Shown here piece by piece: positions 46,965 to 55,829 of a stretch of 64,000 nt of DNA (positions are counted from its first letter, which is position 1; every line of letters begins with the position of its first letter). The stretch comes from Agathobaculum hominis (GTDB lineage: Bacteria > Bacillota > Clostridia > Oscillospirales > Butyricicoccaceae): positions 186,001-250,000 of the forward strand of contig NZ_JACOPK010000003.1 in NCBI RefSeq assembly GCF_014288055.1. Reading direction: 5' to 3'. The notes beneath the pieces are model-generated. The model was not told the DNA's origin. It made no database searches and worked only from the letters and a program-made list of their open reading frames with translations. Both the position numbers and the translations under genes were made by a program.

Positions 46965-49046
46965 ATGAGAAAACGACTGCTCGCCGCTCTGCTGAGCGCC
47001 GTCCTGCTGCTGACCCTTGTGCCGGCGGCCTTCGCGGCGTCCGATCTGGACGGCCACTGGGCGAAAAAATATATCGACTATCTTGCGGATGAGGACATCA
47101 TCAACCCCTCCGCGACGACCGGCAAATACCAGCCGGATACAAAGGTGACCCGTGCCGAGTTCATGCGCTACATCAACCGCGCGTTCCACTTCACGGAAAC
47201 GGCCTCCATCAGCTACACCGACGTGCCGAAGAGCGCGTGGTACTATGAGACCGTGTGCATCGCACAGAAATACGGCTACATCAACGGCGTGGGCGGCGGC
47301 AGAATGGACCCGACCGGCACCGTGACGCGCGAGCAGGCCGCGACCATCATCGGCCGCCTGTACAAGGCCGACCCGGGCAATGTGTCCCCGTCGAGCCTCG
47401 ACTTCAAGGACAAGGCGAAGATCTCGAGCTGGTCGGCCGGCTACATCAGAGCGGCGGTCGACAAGGGCTTCCTTGCCGGCTACAGCGACGGCACCTTCCG
47501 TCCGACCCGCGAGGTAACGCGCGGCGAGGTCGCGAAGATCATCTATTATTACCTCGGGACCTCGCTTTCGAGAGCCGGAAAGGCCTATACGGGCGCCGAC
47601 CTGCGCGGGGATACGACGAACGCTACCATTTCGGAGAGCTGTACGCTGTCCGATGCGACGATCGAGGGCGATCTGTTCATCACGGAGGGCCTCGGTACGG
47701 ACGCGGTAACGCTGAGCAACGTGACGGTCGAAGGAACCATCATCATTTCGGGCGGCACGGTAACAATGACAAATACGACGAGCGACCACATCATCGTGTC
47801 CTCGGCGATGGGGCGCCTGCTGCAGACCACTGCGACAGGCGCGTCGCGCTTTTCGGAGGCCGAGGTCCGCACGGCGGCGGTGCTGTACGAAAAGGTGCTG
47901 ACCGACGGCTATGACGGCTTCGAGAACGTAACGGTCTGCGGCGGGAACAAGGTCTCGCTGACGGTCGACGCAGATCTGCTGAAGCTGACCGTGAACGCCC
48001 CGGCGACCGTCACGACGACGGCGGCGGCGAAGGTGTATCATCTCCGGGCGAACAGGGCCGCGACCGTCACCGGCTACGGCTCGGTGTATCAGGCGGATGT
48101 CCGCACGGACGGCGTCAGCTTTACGAAGGACGTAGTGCTCGGCGGCTATACGCTCGCGAGCGGCGTTTCGGTCTCGGTGGCGGGCGAGAACAGGACTTCG
48201 TCGAGTACGGCGGCGGTCTCGCCCTCGAGCGTCATCCTTGACCTCGGAGACGAGGAGTCGCTTGCGGACGGCGTGGAGTTTTCGCTTCCGTCCGGCGTCA
48301 CGGCGGAAAAGCTGCTGCTGGACAGCAGCGAGCTGACCGGCACGGCCTTCGAAACCACGAGCCGCGGCCTCCGCGTGAAGGCGGACACGCTGAAGACGCT
48401 CTCGACCGGCAGCCATACGCTGACGTTCCGCCTGTCGGACGGGCAGACCGCGACCGTCATGGTCTCGGCGACGCGAGAGACGGCGGCGCAGCCGGTGCAG
48501 ACGGCCGCGTTCGACCGCTATTACCGCAGCACGAATTTCAGGGATATTTCGGTCAAACTCGAGGGCGTGAACGCGAAGAGCGACATCGCAAAGGTCGTTC
48601 TGGGTCTGACGCCGCTCTCGTATGAGTTCGACGAGGCCTCGCGCACGCTGACCCTGCGCCGCGCCGCGCTTGCGCAGCTCCCGAGCGGCACCTATACCGT
48701 GACCGTCGAGACGCAGAGCGGCGGCAGCGTGCAGGCGGTCGACCTGACGGTCAGCGACACGACCCAGGCAGGCGTCAATGCGCTCACGGCAGCCTATCGG
48801 AGCGCGTCTCCGGCGGCGGTGCGCTTTGCGGTGCCCATGCAGGGCAGGAGCGTGCGCAGCATCACGGTCGCGCAGGACGGCCGCGCGTATACGCTGAACG
48901 CCGGCACGGATTACTTCGCCGCCTCGGACGGCATTTCGCTCGCGGCGAATGTGCTCGGGCGGTACGGGATCTCGGGCGCGTGCACGGTCTACACGGCGGC
49001 GCTCTCGGACAATTCCATCTGGCTGCTCGCGGCGGACTGCATCTGA
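46965..49046 (+). CDS. S-layer homology (SLH) domain surface protein
   Basis: A 693-residue exported protein. The signal peptide MRKRLLAALLSAVLLLTLVP ends near AFAA. Three SLH domains follow (about 24-75, 82-140, 143-205), each with a W-aromatic start (DGHWAKKYIDYL; KSAWYYETVCIA; SSWSAGYIRAAV) and a TRAE/TREQ/TRGE box, which anchor proteins to pyruvylated cell-wall polymers. The rest is Thr/Val/Ser-rich beta-structure, including a region of short repeats (ATIEGDLFI..., TVEGTIIISGGTV) suggestive of a beta-helix at about 215-270, and two Ig-like segments after 400. No catalytic motif is recognised. AGAGGTG precedes ATG 46965. Confidence 0.85.
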   Translation: MRKRLLAALLSAVLLLTLVPAAFAASDLDGHWAKKYIDYLADEDIINPSATTGKYQPDTKVTRAEFMRYINRAFHFTETASISYTDVPKSAWYYETVCIAQKYGYINGVGGGRMDPTGTVTREQAATIIGRLYKADPGNVSPSSLDFKDKAKISSWSAGYIRAAVDKGFLAGYSDGTFRPTREVTRGEVAKIIYYYLGTSLSRAGKAYTGADLRGDTTNATISESCTLSDATIEGDLFITEGLGTDAVTLSNVTVEGTIIISGGTVTMTNTTSDHIIVSSAMGRLLQTTATGASRFSEAEVRTAAVLYEKVLTDGYDGFENVTVCGGNKVSLTVDADLLKLTVNAPATVTTTAAAKVYHLRANRAATVTGYGSVYQADVRTDGVSFTKDVVLGGYTLASGVSVSVAGENRTSSSTAAVSPSSVILDLGDEESLADGVEFSLPSGVTAEKLLLDSSELTGTAFETTSRGLRVKADTLKTLSTGSHTLTFRLSDGQTATVMVSATRETAAQPVQTAAFDRYYRSTNFRDISVKLEGVNAKSDIAKVVLGLTPLSYEFDEASRTLTLRRAALAQLPSGTYTVTVETQSGGSVQAVDLTVSDTTQAGVNALTAAYRSASPAAVRFAVPMQGRSVRSITVAQDGRAYTLNAGTDYFAASDGISLAANVLGRYGISGACTVYTAALSDNSIWLLAADCI

Positions 49047-49130
49047 AAGAGGCGGGAAGGGCGCGGTCTTTGCGCCGCTCCGCTTCCGGCAGAGAAATGT
49101 CCTTGCATTTTATACGGTTTTCGAGTAAAC

Positions 49131-49136
49131 TATAAT
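49131..49136 (+). promoter_or_regulatory. -10 box of a probable pyrH promoter
   Basis: TATAAT at 49131-49136, 30 bases before pyrH. A TTGCAT lies 22 bases upstream, too far for a normal spacer, and TTTATA at 49108 is a weak alternative -35. Confidence 0.45.
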
Positions 49137-49165
49137 TTAGGAAAATAGCATGAGGAGTGTGGAGC

Positions 49166-49888
49166 ATGGAAGCACAGAAATATAAGCGCGTACTGATCAA
49201 GATCAGCGGCGAGGCCCTTGCGGGCGACAAGCATTTCGGTCTGAACTTTGATGTGATCGGCCCGGTCTGCGACGTGATCAAGAAATGCAGCGAGGAGGGC
49301 TGTGAGATCGGCATCGTTGTCGGCGGCGGCAACTTCTGGCGCGGCGTCAAGGACGGCGGCGGCAAGATGGAGCGCACGCGCGCAGACCATATGGGTATGC
49401 TCGCGACCACTATCAACGCCCTGGCCCTTCAGGATGCGCTGGAGCAGCGCGGCGTGGACGTTCGCGTACAGACAGCTATCGAGATGAACAAGATCGCAGA
49501 GCCGTACATCCGCTCTCGTGCGACCCGTCATCTGGAAAAGGGCCGCGTCGTCATCTTCGGCTGCGGCACCGGCTGCCCGTTCTTCTCGACCGACACCGCA
49601 GCGGTGCTGCGTGCGGCTGAGATCGGTGCGGACGTTATCCTGCTGGCGAAGAATGTTGACGGCGTTTACGATTCCGACCCGGCAGTCAATCCGGACGCGA
49701 AGAAGTACGACCAGCTGTCCTACATGGACGTTTTGAACCAGGGTCTCGGCGTTATGGATTCGACCGCGACCTCGCTGTCGATGGACAACCATATTCCGAT
49801 TCTTGTATTCGCGCTTTCCGACCCCGAAAATATTCACCGTGCCGTAAACGGCGAAAAGATCGGCACGCTCGTAGAGGAGGCAAAATAA
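49166..49888 (+). CDS. pyrH: UMP kinase
   Basis: A 240-residue amino-acid-kinase-fold enzyme that makes UDP from UMP. Motifs are KRVLIKISGEALAG at the start, VVGGGNFWRG, and GTGCPFFSTDTAAVLRA. GAGGAG 8 bases before ATG 49166 sets the start; GTG 49157 in frame overlaps it. frr follows without a gap. rpsB and tsf, which usually precede pyrH, are not here; a large SLH gene is instead. Confidence 0.97.
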   Translation: MEAQKYKRVLIKISGEALAGDKHFGLNFDVIGPVCDVIKKCSEEGCEIGIVVGGGNFWRGVKDGGGKMERTRADHMGMLATTINALALQDALEQRGVDVRVQTAIEMNKIAEPYIRSRATRHLEKGRVVIFGCGTGCPFFSTDTAAVLRAAEIGADVILLAKNVDGVYDSDPAVNPDAKKYDQLSYMDVLNQGLGVMDSTATSLSMDNHIPILVFALSDPENIHRAVNGEKIGTLVEEAK

Positions 49889-50443
49889 ATGAAAGAACAG
49901 CTCAAGGCCCACGAGGCAAAAATGCAGAAGACGCTCGATGTACTCGCGAAGGAGCTTGCAGCGGTCCGCGCAGGCCGTGCAAACCCGGCAGTGCTCGACA
50001 AGATCACCGTAGAGTATTACGGCGCACCGACTCCGCTCAACCAGGTCGCGGCGATCTCGACCCCTGATCCGCGCACGCTGGCAGTCCAGCCGTGGGACGG
50101 CTCGGTGCTCAAGGCGATCGAGAAGGCGATTCAGGTCTCCGATCTGGGCATCAATCCGCAGAACGACGGCAAGCAGATCCGCCTGTCCTTCCCGCCGCTG
50201 ACCGAGGAGCGCCGCAAGGAGCTCATCAAGGGCGCGTCTAAGACCGGCGAGGAAGCAAAGGTTGCTCTGCGCAACATCCGCCGCGACGCGATGGACAAGT
50301 TCAAGTCCGCGCAGAAGAAGAGCGAGATCACCGAGGATGAGCTGCACGAGGGCGAAGACAAGCTGCAGAAGCTGACCGACAAGTACGTCAAGGAAGTTGA
50401 CGCGATGGTCGCTAAGAAGTCCAAGGAGCTTGCAGAAGTTTAA
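49889..50443 (+). CDS. frr: Ribosome recycling factor
   Basis: A 184-residue factor that splits post-termination ribosomes with EF-G. The family pattern VRAGRANPAVLDKITVEYYG (about 31-50) and RRDAMDKFKSAQKK are present. Its ATG directly follows the pyrH stop, with GAGGAGG inside the end of pyrH, so the two are translationally coupled. Confidence 0.97.
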   Translation: MKEQLKAHEAKMQKTLDVLAKELAAVRAGRANPAVLDKITVEYYGAPTPLNQVAAISTPDPRTLAVQPWDGSVLKAIEKAIQVSDLGINPQNDGKQIRLSFPPLTEERRKELIKGASKTGEEAKVALRNIRRDAMDKFKSAQKKSEITEDELHEGEDKLQKLTDKYVKEVDAMVAKKSKELAEV

Positions 50444-50453
50444 TTTCTGCAAG

Positions 50454-50733
50454 CTTATAGGGGGCTTCACAAGCCCCCTATATCTGAACACCGGTTCCGG
50501 GGAAACCGGCGTTCAGTACCCGAACGACGCCGCCCAAGGCGGCTGGGTCGGGGTAGCAAAACCCACGCGCATGTCGCGGGTTTTGCTGCGGCGCGAGCGC
50601 CGCTGTTGAATGCCGCCGCGGAGCGGCGGTCGCCTGCGGACGGGACCGAGATGCTCGTCATTCTTAATGAATGACTGCATCTGAGGTTGCAGTTTGCAAG
50701 CAAACTGGGATTTTATGCGCTGCTTTGCAGCGC
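50454..50733 (-). repeat. Modular hairpin-chain repeat, copy 8 (extended)
   Basis: In minus orientation: GCGCTGC-aaa-GCAGCGC (50733-50717), linker ATAAAAT, CAGTTTGC-tt-GCAAACTG, several extra hairpins (GCCGCC/GGCGGC, GGCGCTCGCGCC), AGCAAAACCC/GGGTTTTGCT (50555-50564 and 50578-50587) around ACGCGCATGTCGC, GGCGGC/GCCGCC, GAAC-ACCGGTT around CCGGGGA, and ATAGGGGGCTT-cac-AAGCCCCCTAT (50459-50483). The last may end the frr transcript although no T-run follows. No gene is seen up to 50831. Confidence 0.65.
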
Positions 50734-50831
50734 GTGCAAGAGTGCATCGGGGGCGGCGGTATTCGTCGCCCTTTTGCATGAAGTGAGGCGGATTTTCACC
50801 GCAAGAGGGACAAAAACGGGGAGGAAACAGG

Positions 50832-51581
50832 TTGGGACTGTTTACACGAAAAAAGAAAGAGAACGTGCAGGAAAACCGTCCGGTTCCGCAGCATATCGCG
50901 GTCATCATGGACGGCAACGGCCGGTGGGCGAAAAAGCGCGGTCTGCCGCGCAAGGCAGGCCACAAGGTCGGCGCGGAGACCTTCCGCACGATTGCGACCT
51001 ACTGCAAGGACATCGGCGTGAAGTATTTTACCGTCTATGCGTTCTCTACCGAAAACTGGAAGCGGCCGCAGGACGAAGTCGACGCGCTGATGAACCTGTT
51101 CCGCGCCTATCTGAAGGAGGCGGCGGAGACCATGTTCGAGCGCGGCGTTGCAGTGCGCGTTCTGGGTGATTTGAGCGTGCTGCCGGAGGATATCCGCGCA
51201 CAGATCGCAGAGGTGGACGAGATCGCAGACCGACTCGGCCCGGATGCCGCGACCGCGTCGCTCTGCATCAACTACGGCGGCCGCGACGAGATCAAGAACG
51301 CCGTCCGCGCGATCGCGCAGCAGGTGAAAAACGGCGAAATTCAGCCGGAGGACATCACGGAGGAAACCATCGGCGCGCACCTTTACACGGCGCATATGCC
51401 CGACCCTGACCTCATCATCCGTCCCTCGGGCGAGATCCGCACATCGAACTTCCTTCTGTGGCAGTCGGCGTACTCCGAATATTATTTCACCGATGTGCTG
51501 TGGCCGGACTTCAAAACGAGCGATCTGGACGCGGCAATCGACAATTTCAACAGCAGAAACCGCCGTTTCGGCGGCGTATAA
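50832..51581 (+). CDS. uppS: Isoprenyl (undecaprenyl diphosphate) transferase
   Basis: A 249-residue cis-prenyltransferase making the C55 carrier lipid for peptidoglycan. HIAVIMDGNGRWAKKRG with the catalytic Asp lies at residues 21-37, then YAFSTENWKRP, and RPSGEIRTSNFLLWQ near the end. The start is TTG 50832 with GGGGAGG upstream. It begins the classic uppS-cdsA-dxr-rseP-ispG-polC operon. Confidence 0.95.
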   Translation: MGLFTRKKKENVQENRPVPQHIAVIMDGNGRWAKKRGLPRKAGHKVGAETFRTIATYCKDIGVKYFTVYAFSTENWKRPQDEVDALMNLFRAYLKEAAETMFERGVAVRVLGDLSVLPEDIRAQIAEVDEIADRLGPDAATASLCINYGGRDEIKNAVRAIAQQVKNGEIQPEDITEETIGAHLYTAHMPDPDLIIRPSGEIRTSNFLLWQSAYSEYYFTDVLWPDFKTSDLDAAIDNFNSRNRRFGGV

Positions 51582-51630
51582 CGCGCGGAAAACCGTTTTC
51601 CGCATAGATAACCAAAACGGGTGATAGAAT

Positions 51631-52449
51631 ATGAAAGCAAGAGTGTTATTCGGCGTGTTCGGCTTTATTTTTGTGCTGCTCGCGCTGTATGTATTTCCGC
51701 CCATCGTTCTGGAGGCGGTCGTCGCGGCGCTGTGCGTCATCGCGACCTGTGAGGTGCTCGGCTCGACGAAGCTCGTGCACAACCGGCTCGAGCTGCTGCT
51801 CGCGATGCTCGTGTCGCTCGGTCTCGCGGTCGGTCATTTTACCGTGCTGCCGCTCGACCTGACCGACGTGATGCAGGGTCTTGTTCTCGTCATGCTCGTC
51901 GGCTCGTTCGCCATCGAGCTGAAATTCCACGACAGCATGAAGGTGTCGCAGGTGGCGTGGGGCTTTTTCGGCGCGCTGCTCGTGCCGTACCTGCTGCTCA
52001 GCCTGCTGCGCATTTTCCAGATGAACTACCATCACGGCCCGTTCATCGTTCTGCTGCCGCTGCTCGCGGCGTGGGGCGCGGATACCTGCGCTCTGTTCGC
52101 CGGCATGTTTTTCGGCAGACATAAGCTCGCGCCGGTCGTCAGTCCGAAAAAGACGGTCGAGGGCGCGGTCGGCGGTGTGATCGGCGGCGCGGTGCTCGTT
52201 CTGATCGCGGCGCTCATCATGAACAGCACGCTGAAGCTCGGTCTGCCGCTGTGGGCGGCGGTCGTGCTCGGCGCTGTGGGCGCGGTGCTGGGCGAGATCG
52301 GTGACCTGTCCTTTTCGATCATCAAGCGCCAGACCGGCATCAAGGACTACGGCCATATTTTCCCGGGTCACGGCGGCGTGCTCGACCGCTTCGACAGCGT
52401 GATCTTTGTCGCGCCGTTCGCGGAATTCCTGTTCCGCATCGTATTCTGA
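51631..52449 (+). CDS. cdsA: Phosphatidate cytidylyltransferase
   Basis: A 272-residue membrane enzyme forming CDP-diacylglycerol for phospholipid synthesis. About eight hydrophobic helices are seen. The C-terminal signature is SFSIIKRQTGIKDYGHIFPG then HGGVLDRFDSVI, and the metal-site Asp lies in AWGADTCALFAGMFFGRH. Starts 49 bases after uppS. Confidence 0.95.
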   Translation: MKARVLFGVFGFIFVLLALYVFPPIVLEAVVAALCVIATCEVLGSTKLVHNRLELLLAMLVSLGLAVGHFTVLPLDLTDVMQGLVLVMLVGSFAIELKFHDSMKVSQVAWGFFGALLVPYLLLSLLRIFQMNYHHGPFIVLLPLLAAWGADTCALFAGMFFGRHKLAPVVSPKKTVEGAVGGVIGGAVLVLIAALIMNSTLKLGLPLWAAVVLGAVGAVLGEIGDLSFSIIKRQTGIKDYGHIFPGHGGVLDRFDSVIFVAPFAEFLFRIVF

Positions 52450-52498
52450 CAGAGCAATCCAACTATCGCTGCATTCCGCAGTTTCAGGAGCATAGATT

Positions 52499-53632
52499 AT
52501 GAAAAAAATAGCGATTTTAGGTTCTACGGGTTCGATCGGCACGCAGACGGTCGATATTCTGCCTTCGATCGAGGCTGAAGTCGTCGCGCTGACGACCAAC
52601 CGCCGCATAGGCTTACTGGAGGAGCAGGCGCGCGCCCTGCATCCGAAAATGGTGTGCGCGTTCGACGAAAACGCGGCGAAAGAGCTTCGCGTGAAGCTCG
52701 CGGACACGGACATCGAGGTGCTGACCGGCATGGACGGTCTGATCGCCTGCGCCTCGGAAAGCGGCGCGGACATCGTTGTGACCGCCGTTGTAGGCATGGT
52801 CGGCCTGCTGCCGACGCTCGCCGCCATCAACGCCGGAAAGGACATCGCGCTCGCGAACAAGGAAACGCTCGTGTGCGCGGGCGGCATCGTCATGGAGGCG
52901 GCGCGAAAAAAGGGCGTGCGCATCCTGCCGGTCGACTCCGAGCACTCGGCGATCTTTCAGTGTGTGCAGGCCGCGAACGGAAACCCGGTCTCGAAGATCC
53001 TGCTCACGGCTTCTGGCGGCCCGTTCTTCGGGAAAAAGTTCGAGGAAATGCGCGGCATGACGCGCGAGCAGGCGCTTGCGCACCCGAACTGGTCGATGGG
53101 CGCGAAGATCACCATCGACTCCGCGACCATGATGAACAAGGGACTGGAGCTGATCGAGGCGATGTGGCTGTATGACCTGCCGCCCGAGGACATCGAGATC
53201 GTCGTACATCGCGAGAGCATCGTGCACTCGGCCGTGGAATTTGCGGACGGCGCGGTCATCGCGCAGCTCGGCCTGCCGGATATGCGCCTGCCCATTCAGC
53301 TCGCGCTGACCTGGCCGGAGCGCGTGCCGTGCAAAGTGCCGCGCATGTCGCTCGCAGAGGTCGCGAAGCTCACATTCTTCGCGCCGGATTACGAGGCGTT
53401 CCCGGCGCTGAATCTCGCAAAGCAGGCCGCCGCCCTCAAGGGCGACCGCGGCGCGGTGCTCAACGGTGCAAATGAAGCGGCTGTCGGACTGTTCCTCGAC
53501 GGAAGGATCGGCTTTACCGAGATCGCGGAGCGCGTTTCGCACGCACTGGACAGCATCCCGTACAGGAAGGACATCACGCTCGACGACGTGCTCGCCGCCG
53601 ACAGAGCCGCACGCGAGCTCGTTCTGGGCTGA
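52499..53632 (+). CDS. dxr: 1-deoxy-D-xylulose 5-phosphate reductoisomerase
   Basis: A 377-residue NADPH enzyme of the MEP isoprenoid pathway. The NADPH loop LGSTGSIGTQT is at residues 7-17; NKETLVCAG, the metal/substrate segment PVDSEHSAIFQC and ASGGPFF follow. It works with ispG downstream to supply precursors to UppS in the same operon. Confidence 0.97.
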   Translation: MKKIAILGSTGSIGTQTVDILPSIEAEVVALTTNRRIGLLEEQARALHPKMVCAFDENAAKELRVKLADTDIEVLTGMDGLIACASESGADIVVTAVVGMVGLLPTLAAINAGKDIALANKETLVCAGGIVMEAARKKGVRILPVDSEHSAIFQCVQAANGNPVSKILLTASGGPFFGKKFEEMRGMTREQALAHPNWSMGAKITIDSATMMNKGLELIEAMWLYDLPPEDIEIVVHRESIVHSAVEFADGAVIAQLGLPDMRLPIQLALTWPERVPCKVPRMSLAEVAKLTFFAPDYEAFPALNLAKQAAALKGDRGAVLNGANEAAVGLFLDGRIGFTEIAERVSHALDSIPYRKDITLDDVLAADRAARELVLG

Positions 53633-53659
53633 GACGGCTGACCCGGAAAGGAGACAGCT

Positions 53660-54706
53660 TTGCAGGTACTTTCAATCATTTTGGCCATTCTGGCCTTCGG
53701 CGTGCTGGTCATCGTGCATGAATTCGGCCATTTTATCACCGCCAAGCGCGGCGGCGTGCAGGTCAATGAATTCTGGATCGGCATGGGCCCGACCATTCTC
53801 AAGCACGAATATCATGGCACGATGTACTGCCTGAAGCTGCTGCCGGTCGGCGGCGCGTGCGTCATGGAGGGCGAGGACGGCGAAAGCGAGAGCGAGCACG
53901 CCTTCGGCAGGGCGCGCCTCCGCCGCCGCATCCTCATCGTCGCAGCAGGCGCGCTGATGAATTTTCTCATCGGCTTTGTCATCCTGCTGTTCGCGGTACA
54001 GGCGCCGACCGATAACGGCTTTATCACCACGACCGTTGCGAGCATCAGCGAGGGCAGCTCGGTGCTCGAGGGCGGCCTGCAGGAGGGCGACACGATCATC
54101 AGCATCGACGGCTTCCGACTGCTCGTGCGCAGCGATCTGAACGTCGCGATGGGCATGAGCAGCTCGACGACGCACAGCGTCAAGGTGCGCCGCGGCGGCG
54201 AGACGGTCGAACTGCCGTCTGTGCCGTTCGAGGCGCGCATCGACGACGGCGAGGGCGGAAAGCTGATCGGCCTCACCTTCGGCGCGACGCCGGACACCGT
54301 GGTTTCGCGCGTGCAGTATGCGGCGCTGACCGCGCTCGATGACGCGCGTCTCGTGTGGGTCAGCCTCGGTCAGCTGCTCGGCGGCAGGGTCGGCGTGAAC
54401 GACCTGGCCGGACCGGTCGGCGTGGCCTCGACCATGGCTGTGACCGCACGGGTGAACATCCGGGCGTTTTTGCAGCTCGTGGCGTTCATCTCCATCAATC
54501 TCGGCGTGATGAACCTGCTGCCGCTCCCGGCGCTCGACGGCGGCCGCCTGGTGTTCCTCATCATTGAGGGCATCCGGCGCAAGCCCGTGCCGCCGAAGTA
54601 CGAGGGCCTTGTGCACGCGGCCGGTCTCATGCTGCTGCTCATGCTCATGGTCTACGTCACGGGACACGACATCCTGCGCCTGCTGACAGGCAGAATGATG
54701 CAGTAA
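53660..54706 (+). CDS. rseP: RIP metalloprotease RseP
   Basis: A 348-residue site-2 intramembrane zinc protease. HEFGH is at residues 20-24 in the first helix. A PDZ domain lies at about 115-200 (SVLEGGLQEGDTIISIDGFR), and the second metal motif is NLLPLPALDGGR near 290. The start codon is TTG 53660 after AAAGGAG. It processes membrane-bound regulators or signal-peptide remnants in relatives. Confidence 0.94.
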   Translation: MQVLSIILAILAFGVLVIVHEFGHFITAKRGGVQVNEFWIGMGPTILKHEYHGTMYCLKLLPVGGACVMEGEDGESESEHAFGRARLRRRILIVAAGALMNFLIGFVILLFAVQAPTDNGFITTTVASISEGSSVLEGGLQEGDTIISIDGFRLLVRSDLNVAMGMSSSTTHSVKVRRGGETVELPSVPFEARIDDGEGGKLIGLTFGATPDTVVSRVQYAALTALDDARLVWVSLGQLLGGRVGVNDLAGPVGVASTMAVTARVNIRAFLQLVAFISINLGVMNLLPLPALDGGRLVFLIIEGIRRKPVPPKYEGLVHAAGLMLLLMLMVYVTGHDILRLLTGRMMQ

Positions 54707-54770
54707 AATCAACACAGGGGGTGCAGGAAACCATCCTGCGCCCCGTGTTCGCTTCAAAAGAGGGATAGAT

Positions 54771-55826
54771 ATGAAACTGACAAAACAGATTAACATCGGC
54801 GGCGTTCCGGTCGGCGGCGGCGCGCCCATCGCCATCCAGTCCATGACGAACACGGACACGCGCGACGCGAAAGCGACGCTCGCACAGATTCGTGCGCTCG
54901 CGGAGGCAGGCTGCGACATCGTAAGATGCGCGGTGCCGGACAAAACGGCGGCGGAGGCGCTGCGCGAGATCTGCGCAGGCTCGCCCATTCCGGTCGTGGC
55001 GGATATCCATTTTGACTACCGTCTGGCGCTTGCCGCCATTGAGGCGGGTGTGGACAAGATTCGCCTGAACCCCGGCAACATCGGCGGCGCGGACCGCGTA
55101 CAGGCGGTCGTGAAGGCCGCAAAGGAGCGCCATCTCCCCATCCGCATCGGCGTCAACTCCGGCTCGGTCGAAAAGCACATCCTCGAGAAGTTCGGCGGCC
55201 CGACCCCGGAAGCCATGGTCGAGAGCGCGCTGTATCACGTAAAGCTGCTGAACGACTGCGATTTTGATGACATCTGCATCTCGATCAAGTCTTCGTCCGT
55301 GCCGAACACCATGCAGGCGTATCTGCTCGCGAGCGAGCGGACGAGCTATCCGCTGCACCTCGGCGTGACCGAGGCCGGCACGGAGTACATGGGCACGATC
55401 AAGTCGGCAGCCGGCATCGGCGGCCTGCTCGCGCTCGGCGTGGGCGACACCATCCGCGTGTCGCTGACCGACGACCCGGTCAAGGAGGTCCACGCCGCGA
55501 AGGCGATCCTGCGCGCTGTCGGACGCGCGGAGGAGGGCATCAACGTCGTTTCCTGCCCGACCTGCGGCCGCACGCGCATCGACCTGATCGGCATCGCGAA
55601 GGAGGTCGAGCGCCGCTGTGCCGAGATCCGCGGCAAAAAGCTGAAGATCGCGGTCATGGGCTGCGTTGTCAACGGCCCGGGCGAGGCGCGCGAGGCCGAC
55701 CTCGGCATCGCAGGCGGCGACGGCGAGGGCCTGATCTTCCGCCGCGGCGAAATCCTCCGCAAGGTGCCGCAGGAACGGCTTGTGGACGAGCTTATGGATG
55801 AAATCGCACATTTCGAAGGAGAATAA
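54771..55826 (+). CDS. ispG: 4-hydroxy-3-methylbut-2-en-1-yl diphosphate synthase (flavodoxin-type)
   Basis: A 351-residue iron-sulfur enzyme, the penultimate MEP pathway step. N-terminal IQSMTNTDTRD lies in the TIM barrel. The 4Fe-4S Cys residues are in VSCPTCGRTRIDL and AVMGCVVNGPGEA near the C-terminus, and the domain ends with ADLGIAGG. polC starts 4 bases after its stop. Confidence 0.96.
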   Translation: MKLTKQINIGGVPVGGGAPIAIQSMTNTDTRDAKATLAQIRALAEAGCDIVRCAVPDKTAAEALREICAGSPIPVVADIHFDYRLALAAIEAGVDKIRLNPGNIGGADRVQAVVKAAKERHLPIRIGVNSGSVEKHILEKFGGPTPEAMVESALYHVKLLNDCDFDDICISIKSSSVPNTMQAYLLASERTSYPLHLGVTEAGTEYMGTIKSAAGIGGLLALGVGDTIRVSLTDDPVKEVHAAKAILRAVGRAEEGINVVSCPTCGRTRIDLIGIAKEVERRCAEIRGKKLKIAVMGCVVNGPGEAREADLGIAGGDGEGLIFRRGEILRKVPQERLVDELMDEIAHFEGE

Positions 55827-55829
55827 TCG

